Of a DNA stretch of 11,515 nt, positions 5,733 through 11,515 are shown in pieces; position 1 is the stretch's first letter, and every line of letters begins with the position of its first letter. The DNA is from Oscillospiraceae bacterium. GTDB taxonomy: Bacteria > Bacillota > Clostridia > Oscillospirales > Oscillospiraceae. The notes below the pieces were generated by a model that saw only the letters and a list, made by a program, of their open reading frames with translations, was not told the DNA's origin and ran no database searches. Position numbers and translations under genes: made by a program. The stretch lies in the NCBI GenBank assembly GCA_031266955.1, contig JAISAA010000028.1, forward strand, positions 1 through 11,515, given 5' to 3'.

Positions 5733-7331
5733 ATGTCTATAGACGAATTACTCAGCCTTATGCCGGGACTTTATCGCGCGGCGCTCGCGAAAACGCGCAA
5801 CGCGGACGATGCGGAGGAATTGGTGCAGGAGGTCTGCCTGCGCGCGTTGCAAGCGGCGGCGCGCGGCACGCCGATCACCTCGCCGAAGGCGTATCTGTAC
5901 TCAATTTTGCAAAACCGCCATAACACGCTTCTGCGGGAAAAATACAAGCTCTCGGCGGTGTATTTTGAGGAATTGCCGCTCGAGCCGTTCGAGGGGCAGG
6001 ACATTTCCGAGATAATTATTGAGTCCGAGGAGGCGGAGGCCGTCAGGCGCGAGCTCGCATTCCTGTCGCATACGTATCGCGAGGTGATGGTGCGCTTTTA
6101 CTGGCAAAACCAAAGCGTCGCGGACATTGCAAAAGCGCTATCCATACCGCAGGGAACCGTATTGAGCCGGCTTGACGCCGGGCGAAAACAAATTCGTAAA
6201 GGAGTAGAAAATATGCAAACCTACGCACAAAACAGCTTTCAGCCGGAAACGCTGACGATCGCTATCAACGGCCGCTCGGGAATAAATGGCGAGCCGTTTT
6301 CTCTGGCAAGCTCTATGCTCGATCAAAACATATTGCTCGCCGCCTATGACGAGCCGGTCACGCCGGTGCAGATCGCGCACACGCTCGGCGTCCCGGCGGC
6401 GTTTGTTGAGGAATCGGTGAACAAGCTCGTCTCCGGAGAGCTGATGAAGCGGCACGGCACAAAGGTCGCCGCTGATTTCGTGATTTTGACTCACGACGAC
6501 AGGCTCCGCTCCGTCGAAATAAGCTGCGCCTTCGCGGAAAAGACGTTCGACGAGGTGAACGCCATTTTGCGGGATATGGTCAGGCGTTATGACGAGCTCG
6601 AGAACCTTTCCGCGTTCAACGCGACGCAGAAATACCTGCTCGCGGCGCTGTGTATGCGCCTCGGCACGATTTGGCGTATGATCGAAGCGGTCACGGGGAA
6701 GCCCTCTCAGGATTTTGACGATTATCCGGAACGCCCAAACAACGGCAAATGGGTGGCGATAGGCTCTAAATACCCAAATGGATACGTATTCGGCGGCGAG
6801 AGCGGCAAATACAGCGTCAGCGGGCGCAACGGAGTACACGGGATCAACGAAAACATATCGCACATCATAGAGTGGAGCACAGCGCTCGGAGAAACTCACC
6901 GGGCAAAATTCAAATATTCGCTGCCGATAAAAGAACGCGCGTTACTGCTCGACGCCGTGCGCGTCGGGAACGTAGACCCGGTTCAAGCGGAGCTGCTGCC
7001 GGATATGCTGAAATTCGGCTTTATCAAAGAAATACCCGGCGGCAAAGCGCCCGCCGTCCCGTTCATCACAAGCGCGGATGAAAAGATTTTGTTTGAGATC
7101 GAGGGCGACGCGGGCGCAGCGTGGAGCGCCGCCTGCCTCGACGAAGCCGCAGAGATATGCCGCCGTGAGCAGAAAAAGCCGCCGCAGCACATTTCGATCG
7201 TAGCGGACTCGTTTTACGTCGAAGTCCTGAACGGCCTGTCGATGTATTACGTGTACGAGGCCGAGAAGCGCGGCGTCATCGAGATCGTCCCCGGCAAGGC
7301 TTATCCTGTGATGTATCTTTGCTTGAAATAG
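5733..7331 (+). CDS. ECF-like sigma-70 family sigma factor with a long C-terminal extension
   Basis: 532 residues from the ATG at 5733, which has AAGGA 10 nt upstream. A frame open from 5637 would begin inside the repeat and add unrelated residues, so it is not used. Residues about 5-70 match sigma region 2 (DDAEELVQEV, then PKAYLYSILQNRHN). Residues about 100-156 match region 4 with its HTH (SVADIAKALSIPQGTVLSRL). A normal ECF factor ends near here. This one adds about 370 residues, including a probable winged helix at about 196-250 (TPVQIAHTLGVPAAFVEESV) and a second helical or winged-like segment at about 400-455. No membrane segment and no adjacent anti-sigma gene is seen, so the extension may control the factor itself. 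It would direct RNA polymerase to a small regulon. The sigma domains are well supported; the role of the extension is unknown. Confidence 0.86.
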   Translation: MSIDELLSLMPGLYRAALAKTRNADDAEELVQEVCLRALQAAARGTPITSPKAYLYSILQNRHNTLLREKYKLSAVYFEELPLEPFEGQDISEIIIESEEAEAVRRELAFLSHTYREVMVRFYWQNQSVADIAKALSIPQGTVLSRLDAGRKQIRKGVENMQTYAQNSFQPETLTIAINGRSGINGEPFSLASSMLDQNILLAAYDEPVTPVQIAHTLGVPAAFVEESVNKLVSGELMKRHGTKVAADFVILTHDDRLRSVEISCAFAEKTFDEVNAILRDMVRRYDELENLSAFNATQKYLLAALCMRLGTIWRMIEAVTGKPSQDFDDYPERPNNGKWVAIGSKYPNGYVFGGESGKYSVSGRNGVHGINENISHIIEWSTALGETHRAKFKYSLPIKERALLLDAVRVGNVDPVQAELLPDMLKFGFIKEIPGGKAPAVPFITSADEKILFEIEGDAGAAWSAACLDEAAEICRREQKKPPQHISIVADSFYVEVLNGLSMYYVYEAEKRGVIEIVPGKAYPVMYLCLK

Positions 7332-7337
7332 CCGGAT

Positions 7338-7362
7338 AACGCGGCGCGCCCCATGCCGCGTT
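7338..7362. terminator. Hairpin between convergent sigma and protease genes
   Basis: AACGCGGC (7338-7345) pairs with GCCGCGTT (7355-7362) around a 9-nt loop, in the 43-nt gap between two convergent stop codons. No T-run follows on either strand, so it may be a weak or factor-assisted bidirectional terminator. Confidence 0.4.
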
Positions 7363-7374
7363 CCGAAACCGTTA

Positions 7375-8280
7375 TTAATCCAAAACGTACTCGCGCGTAA
7401 CCTCCGGCTCATCCCAGCCTTCCGGTTCCGGCGCGGCGGGGCGGCGCAGCAGACAATACGCGAACACGGCGGTCAGAAGAAGTCCAAATACCAGTACAAT
7501 CGCCCCGCCGACGGCGGCGCCGCCCGCGTCCGCAATTTCCGCATCCGCGCGCGACGCCAGCGCCGACATAAGCTGTCCGATCATATTGAACGATATGTGT
7601 GCTATTACCGGGTACCAAAGCGATTTGAACCGGACGTAAATATATCCGAATACCACGCCTAAAATTACCGCGTAAATCCCTTGCAGAAGATTAAAGTGGA
7701 TTATACCGAACAGAGCGGCTTGAATTAAAACCGCAAGCCATATTTTTTTATTGCTCAGCCGATTCAGGGTAACGCCTCTGAAGCACAGCTCCTCGACCAC
7801 GGGCGCGAAGAGCCCGACGGCGATCATCCTCATCGGCAGATTATCGGCTGTGAGCGCGTCCTCGACCATTTGATACGACGGAAAAAAGCGCGTAATATCC
7901 GTCAGCGCGAATACGCCCGAAATCAAAAAGTACAGTCCGACGGAAAGTCCGAGCGTGAGCGCCGCCGTGCCGATATTGAACCCGCCGCCGCCGAATCTTC
8001 TGTAGCGCTTGCGCGTTTTCCTCCACATCGGCAGGAATATGACGACCGAGAGCAGATACCCGATAAGCGCGAACAGCATCGTGTTGGCCGTAATCGAGTT
8101 TTGCATTTCCTGCGCAATCGCGTCTGTATCGACGGCAATCACCGAGAGGTCCTGGCCCGCCATCATTTTTGCGGATATGATGATGCCGGCGAAAAAGGCG
8201 ACTATGCCGGATGGCGCGAAAAAGAGCAGCGCGGGATATATAGCGCGCCATATCCGGCGCGGCAGTGAATATTGGGGCAT
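7375..8280 (-). CDS. CPBP-family intramembrane metalloprotease (Abi/CAAX-like)
   Basis: 301 residues with about eight hydrophobic segments. The three family motifs are present in order: EELCFR at 163-168 (EExxxR), F191-x3-H195 in FGIIHFN, and H228-x3-N232 in HISFN. These supply the glutamate and histidines of the membrane-embedded active site known from Rce1-type proteases. Bacterial members act in bacteriocin maturation or immunity, membrane protein turnover and signalling; the substrate here is unknown. AAAGGAG lies 8 nt before the ATG at 8280. The C-terminus (about 281-301) is an acidic, Pro/Glu-rich tail. The gene is convergent with the sigma gene and no bacteriocin gene is nearby, so an immunity role is not supported. 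The family call is firm. Confidence 0.95.
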   Translation of the reverse strand: MPQYSLPRRIWRAIYPALLFFAPSGIVAFFAGIIISAKMMAGQDLSVIAVDTDAIAQEMQNSITANTMLFALIGYLLSVVIFLPMWRKTRKRYRRFGGGGFNIGTAALTLGLSVGLYFLISGVFALTDITRFFPSYQMVEDALTADNLPMRMIAVGLFAPVVEELCFRGVTLNRLSNKKIWLAVLIQAALFGIIHFNLLQGIYAVILGVVFGYIYVRFKSLWYPVIAHISFNMIGQLMSALASRADAEIADAGGAAVGGAIVLVFGLLLTAVFAYCLLRRPAAPEPEGWDEPEVTREYVLD

Positions 8281-8310
8281 TTTCGTTACTCCTTTCCTTT
8301 AGCTGCGAGT

Positions 8311-8339
8311 ATTATACAACGGCGCCAAAAGGTTCGCAA
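8311..8339 (-). promoter_or_regulatory. SigA-type promoter of the CPBP protease gene
   Basis: On the minus strand TTGCGA (8334-8339), 17 nt, TATAAT (8311-8316), about 30 nt before the start codon. Confidence 0.75.
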
Positions 8340-8624
8340 CCCCGATTTTCGGCTAAATATAGACGTGACGGGCGATTATCCTCGAAAATTTGTGTACAGA
8401 AGCTAAATATCGCCGTATTTCTTCAAATATCTCCCGTTTTCTCCGTTTTTCTCGCTGTCGATAGCAGAATTGAAAATTTTTTTGCGCTGCGGCGCCTTGG
8501 CGGAAAACCCCGGTTTCTCAGCCTGCTTGTTTTTGATGTTGAAACCGGAGCGTTCGCGTGCTAAAATGTGTTTCAAAAAATGGCCGGGATTGCAACGATT
8601 GCAACACGCTCGCAAGGACAAAAT
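8340..8624. other. Intergenic stretch without a recognisable gene
   Basis: No coding frame with a start site or recognisable domain is seen on either strand. The stretch is more AT-rich than its surroundings. It has an 8-bp inverted repeat, CCGGTTTC (8510-8517) and GAAACCGG (8541-8548), with a 23-nt loop, and a tandem 9-bp direct repeat GATTGCAAC (8588-8596 and 8597-8605). It probably belongs to the edge of the IS-rich zone. Confidence 0.5.
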
Positions 8625-8674
8625 GTAGGGGTGCGATTTATCGCGCCCGGGCAGACACATAGGTCTGCCCCTAC
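8625..8674. repeat. REP-like structured repeat left of the IS remnant
   Basis: GTAGGGG (8625-8631) pairs with CCCCTAC (8668-8674). Inside are two hairpins, GCGA-ttta-TCGC (8633-8644) and GGGCAGAC-acatag-GTCTGCCC (8649-8670), the second sharing bases with the outer stem. GTAGGGG...CCCCTAC palindromes are common intergenic repeats in several Bacillota. It is unlike the cloverleaf element at 1122-1224. Confidence 0.65.
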
Positions 8675-8771
8675 TACTGCGAAATATCTAAAACTTGTCG
8701 TAAAAAGGCATAGATTCAATGCATCGCAACGAAAAAGAGCGGCATTTTCTGACAACTTTTAGACGTTTCGG

Positions 8772-9566
8772 CGTAGTAGAGTTGCACTATGTTGACAGCT
8801 TGTCGCCTACATCGGTAGCCCGGCTTTTAAAAAAACGAAATATACGCCTCATCTGAAGAAAATGTGGTGCATACCACCGAAACAAAATGCAGAGTTCGTG
8901 TCGCACATGGAAGATGTCCTGTCGGTTTACGCCCGGCCCTTCAAGAAAACACTCCCGGTAGTCTGTATGGACGAAAAGCCATTTCAACTGCTTGCCGACC
9001 AATATGAGATCATTCCAATGGGCAAGGACAACCATAACGGAAAAATTCGATTGCGAATATGAACGAAAGGGAACAGGCTCCATCTTTATGTTTACAGAGC
9101 CGTTAGCCGGGTGGCGGAATGCGGTTGCCGAACCACATAGGACAAGCGTAGACTGGGCGCACAAGATCAGGTGGCTCCTGACGGAGCAATACCCAAAAGC
9201 GAAAAAGGTTGTGCTCGTAATGGATAACCTGAACACTCACTCAACGGCATCGCTTTACAAGGCCTTTCCACCGGAAGAAGCGTTCAAGTATGCTTCCCGC
9301 CTTGAGATACACTATACGCCAAAGCACGGCTCTTGGCTGAACATCGCGGAGGTTGAGCTCTCATCGCTCTCGATCCAATGTCTCGGTGACAGGCGCGTCC
9401 CGTCGATTGAGGCGCTCAACAACGAATTGGCTGCCTGGCACACAAACCGAAACGCGAATCAAAAAGGCGTCGATTGGCAGTTCAAGACGTCCGATGCCAG
9501 AACCAAGCTCAAGCACCTTTACCCTATTGTAAATTTGTAACCTTTTTGATGGCTCGGAGTACTACG
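8772..9566. repeat. Inverted segment bounded by the 7-bp inverted repeat CGTAGTA / TACTACG
   Basis: CGTAGTA at 8772-8778 and its complement at 9560-9566 bound the flipped part of the IS. Joining the minus-strand sequence up to the repeat (coding AEKTVV) to the plus-strand sequence after it (coding ELHYVDSL) restores one transposase frame. The flip therefore happened at or within this repeat. Confidence 0.82.
8773..9540 (+). pseudogene. IS630 transposase, C-terminal catalytic half, frameshifted
   Basis: The DDE catalytic domain is recognisable: VVCMDEKP (first Asp), VLVMDNLNTHS (second Asp) and HYTPKHGSWLNIAEVE (Glu). It is broken by two single-base shifts. The first is at the A7 run 8829-8835, where one base fewer than expected separates SVARLLKK from TKYTPHLKKMW. 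The second is near the A-run at 9041-9045, where one base too many separates GKDNHNGK from FDCEYERKG. The two shifts cancel, so the frame before and after is the same. The N-terminal half lies on the other strand at 9560-9946. An ATG at 8719 could start this fragment in frame, but translation would stop at 8854. Confidence 0.9.
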
Positions 9567-9946
9567 GTCTTTTCAGCCAATAGCCTCAGTGTCCACCGCG
9601 CGCAGCCCGCCGGCGGTTCGCCGCAAGCTAACGCCACAACGTGGGCTTCAACCTCGCCCGTGATTTTTGCCGGCACTGGCAGCGTCTCGCGTTTCTTCCG
9701 CGTCAGGAATTCTTCTATACTCTTTGCTTTCAGAAAATCATTCCTTATCTCATTCAGCGCTTGCCTTGACAGCCCTATTGATTCACAGATGCGCCCGATA
9801 CGCAGATGATCTTTTCTGTTGAATCTGTCCAGCCTCAAAATTACCTTTGCTCGTCGTATCAGCATTGCGCTGTGGACTCCGCTTCTTGTGAATTTTTCAA
9901 GCCCTTTCCTTTGCTCCTCACTGAGCATGATCGTATTGCTTTCCAC
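9560..9946 (-). pseudogene. IS630 transposase, N-terminal DNA-binding half
   Basis: About 127 residues of transposase from a GTG at 9946 (an ATG at 9928 is an alternative). A helix-turn-helix region typical of the IS630 N-terminus is at about 48-75 (LRIGRICESIGLSRQALNEI), followed by the linker with CARWTLRLLAEKTVV just before the expected catalytic half. At the CGTAGTA repeat the frame runs into the flipped end of the element and stops at 9524 after unrelated residues (LRAIKKVTNLQ). The fragment has no catalytic residues. It might still make a DNA-binding peptide, but no evidence of expression is seen. Confidence 0.9.
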
Positions 9947-10031
9947 CTTTGATATCCCGCCTTCCTTCTCTTTTGTTTCAGCAGTTTATCATACTTTATC
10001 CGGGTTGTCACTTTTTAGTTGGCCTGGTGTA

Positions 10032-10055
10032 GTAGGGGGCGATGGCAATCGCCCC
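10032..10055. repeat. REP-like hairpin right of the IS remnant
   Basis: GTAGGGG is followed by a perfect hairpin GGGGCGAT-ggca-ATCGCCCC (10036-10055). With the preceding GTAGTAGGGG it resembles, in reverse orientation, the repeat at 8625-8674, so related repeats bracket the IS. Confidence 0.55.
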
Positions 10056-10132
10056 GGTCCCCGCGATTGCCTCGCGCCTCCAAAAATGGGCGATTTCTCC
10101 TCAATATGTCAACAAGCCGGAGCGCAGGGAAA

Positions 10133-10234
10133 TCATCCGCCGTTTGCCGTATTCTCCCGCTGTATTGCGATAAAATCCTCAATTTCGTTCAAAACGCCCT
10201 CCGGCCCCGACAGGTGAAACGCTCCGCCGGTCAC
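10133..10234 (-). CDS. Possible small ORF coupled to the YlbJ-like gene
   Basis: From a GTG at 10234 whose last two bases overlap the stop codon of the upstream gene (a GTGA 4-nt overlap) a 33-residue frame runs to a TGA at 10133. Residues include VTGGAFHLSGPEGV and LNEIEDFIAIQRE. An alternative ATG at 10252 would give 39 residues. Codon use (GTG, GGC, CTG, GAG, ATC) looks like the real genes here. There is only a weak ribosome site (GGGCGGA) and I recognise no family. It may be a truncated remnant of a longer gene or chance. Confidence 0.28.
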   Translation of the reverse strand: MTGGAFHLSGPEGVLNEIEDFIAIQRENTANGG

Positions 10235-11388
10235 AAGCGCTTTTCCGCCCATTTTACGAGAAGCGCGAACAACGCGCAGGTGACGGCGGACCCGACCGCC
10301 GAGGCGAGCAGCGCCTTGCCGAACGTTATCCCCGCATAGCCGTCCACTTGCCCGGCGAAGACAACGGCCGCCGGCACCGCGAGACTCACAAACCGCGCCG
10401 TTATAAATATCAGCACGGCGGAAATGACGCCCTGCAAGAGCTTTCCGAGTATATACGTCTTGACCGACAGCCCGCTTTCCCCGATGAACGACAGCACCTG
10501 CGAATGCACTGACAGCCCCGCCCACCCGAGCATAAACGCCGCCATCGCGACGGAGCCCGTTATTTGCCCCGCCGCGCCCTTCAGCGTCCATACGCCGGAG
10601 GATATTTCGATAAGCCCCGTCAAAAGCCGCTCCGCCCATTTCTCATCGAAGCCGAGCGGGGCGAACAGCCGCCCCAGCAGCGCGGCGGCTCCCGGCAACG
10701 CGCCGGAGATAAACAGCAGCTTGATGAAAACCGTGAAGAAGATCACAAAGCCGCAGATATTCAGCGTCGAGGTGAACGACGATTGCACAGCGCTCGCGAA
10801 CGCCGGCAAAAGCGGCTTTCCGCCGGACCCCGGGCTCGGCGCCGCCCTGACGCGCGCGCCCTTCCCGCCCCAGCCGCGGAAGACGATCCCGACGATCAGC
10901 GACGCCGCTGTGTGCGCGAGATACAGCAGCACGCCGATCCTTCCGCTCGCAAACACACCGGTCCCGACGACCCCGAATATAAACGCCGGCCCGGAGTTAT
11001 TGCAGAACGACAGCAGCCGCTCCGCCTCCGTTTTCGTACACTCCCGGTTTTCGTACAGCGCGATGACGGTTTTCGCGCCGACGGGATACCCGCCGATAAA
11101 GCCGAGCGCGAGCGCCGCCGCGCAGCCGCCGCCCACGCCGAACAGAGGCCTCATAAAGCGCTCCGCCGCGCGCGATATAAGCCGCGCCGCGCCCGTCTCC
11201 ACGACAAGCGAGGACAGCACGAAGAAAGGAAAGAGCGACGGGACAATTACGTTCCCGCACAGCGTAAGCCCGTCGCGGGCGGCGGCGATAGATTCGCTTG
11301 GATACGCTATAAGCGCGGCCGCCGCCGTCGCGAGCGCCGCTATGATAAGCGCGTCGGTTATTTTTTTTCTGTGCGCGGTAAGCGTCAT
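10231..11388 (-). CDS. ylbJ: YlbJ-like sporulation integral membrane protein (nucleoside-recognition/Gate fold)
   Basis: 385 residues, hydrophobic throughout with about eight to ten membrane segments. Conserved-looking blocks are GNVIVPSLFPFFVLSSL (45-61), GFIGGYPVGAK (96-106), the ERLLSFCNNSGPAFIFG stretch (123-139) and W-AGLSVHSQV (289-298), all characteristic of the YlbJ family with duplicated Gate-type domains. In Bacillus the protein is made in the mother cell and is needed for sporulation; its transported molecule is not settled. A Gly/Pro/Arg-rich loop (about 171-192) separates the two halves. The ATG at 11388 has AAAGGG 8 nt upstream. I could not find a clear SigE-type promoter, so mother-cell expression is inferred from the family alone. 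A general Gate-domain transporter remains possible. Confidence 0.85.
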   Translation of the reverse strand: MTLTAHRKKITDALIIAALATAAAALIAYPSESIAAARDGLTLCGNVIVPSLFPFFVLSSLVVETGAARLISRAAERFMRPLFGVGGGCAAALALGFIGGYPVGAKTVIALYENRECTKTEAERLLSFCNNSGPAFIFGVVGTGVFASGRIGVLLYLAHTAASLIVGIVFRGWGGKGARVRAAPSPGSGGKPLLPAFASAVQSSFTSTLNICGFVIFFTVFIKLLFISGALPGAAALLGRLFAPLGFDEKWAERLLTGLIEISSGVWTLKGAAGQITGSVAMAAFMLGWAGLSVHSQVLSFIGESGLSVKTYILGKLLQGVISAVLIFITARFVSLAVPAAVVFAGQVDGYAGITFGKALLASAVGSAVTCALFALLVKWAEKRL

Positions 11389-11389
11389 A

Positions 11390-11515
11390 TCAACAACCCT
11401 TTGCTACAATAAGATTACGGAACCGACGCGGTAGCCAATCGCGGTGTATCCGTGCCGGTTGTTTAAGCCATAATAAGAGGGTAATTGGTCTGGCGTCTCC
11501 CCTTTTGGACTTCGC
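11390..11515 (-). other. Upstream edge region; frame open to the window edge
   Basis: On the minus strand a frame of 41 codons is open from the window edge to a TGA at 11390-11392, one base before the YlbJ start. Codon use (AGG, AGA, TTA) is unlike the neighbouring genes and no domain is recognised, so it may be chance or a fragment. No convincing promoter for the YlbJ gene was found here. Confidence 0.2.

Larger units (their letters stand above)
8750..10010. mobile_element. IS630-family insertion sequence, dead and internally inverted (ends approximate)
   Basis: The two halves of one IS630 transposase lie on opposite strands: the C-terminal half on plus (8773-9540) and the N-terminal half on minus (9560-9946). 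Together they would give about 380 residues, normal for the family. A 7-bp inverted pair, TGACAAC (8750-8756) and GTTGTCA (10004-10010), could mark the terminal repeats, but similarity does not clearly extend inward and no TA target duplication was identified, so the ends are uncertain. The element is not expected to move by itself. Confidence 0.75.

Noticed and set aside
6138..6899. 253-codon minus-strand frame inside the sigma gene
   Set aside because: It is antisense to the sigma factor coding sequence, has no ribosome site and no recognisable domain.
7375..8280. Bacteriocin immunity locus suggested by the CPBP protein
   Set aside because: No double-glycine leader peptide, ABC exporter or accessory gene was found nearby.
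8773..9540. Programmed frameshifting of a functional IS630 transposase
   Set aside because: Two separate shifts in opposite directions plus the inversion make this a decayed copy; no slippery heptamer with a downstream structure was evident.
10424..11434. Long plus-strand open frames (336 and 282 codons) across the YlbJ region
   Set aside because: They are antisense to a clear membrane protein with family motifs. GC-rich codon structure opens the opposite frames; the translations are low in complexity (Pro/Ala/Ser or Arg-rich) with no domains.

Overview
The window looks like chromosomal DNA of a GC-rich, anaerobic, probably spore-forming member of the Bacillota (Clostridia-like). The grounds are a reverse-domain rubrerythrin behind a PerR-type regulator, a YlbJ-family sporulation membrane protein, strong Shine-Dalgarno sites and canonical SigA-like promoters. 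No rRNA, tRNA, CRISPR array or phage module was seen.

Layout. (a) 1-990, minus: a seven-transmembrane plus PAS-like sensor protein cut by the left edge, with a near-ideal promoter. (b) 1006-1287: no gene, but a fully tiled cloverleaf-shaped palindromic repeat and a strong bidirectional terminator. (c) 1288-2335, minus: a perR-rubrerythrin oxidative-stress operon with a 9-1-9 PerR/Fur box just downstream of its -10 element. (d) 2528-3085, plus: a GNAT acetyltransferase. (e) 3191-5572, plus: two tandem XRE-type regulators made by a duplication that also copied the promoter, a palindromic operator candidate and the last codons of the acetyltransferase. (f) 5733-7331, plus: an ECF-like sigma factor with a roughly 370-residue C-terminal extension. 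Its 5' leader holds a decayed copy of the cloverleaf repeat. (g) 7375-8280, minus: a CPBP intramembrane protease, convergent with the sigma gene. (h) about 8600-10060: a dead IS630-family element whose transposase is split by an internal inversion. The original junction can be read back at a 7-bp inverted repeat, and REP-like hairpins lie on both sides. (i) 10231-11388, minus: a YlbJ-like membrane protein, with a possible coupled mini-ORF at its 3' end.

How they fit together. perR and rubrerythrin form a self-contained peroxide-response unit. The two XRE paralogs share almost the same DNA-binding domain and operator-like palindrome but have diverged ligand or partner domains, so they probably cross-regulate. 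The sigma factor has no anti-sigma gene beside it and may carry its own control domain. No complete undescribed defence or metabolic system is evident. The most unusual items are the cloverleaf repeat, the XRE duplication with its captured gene tail, the extended sigma factor and the inverted IS630.
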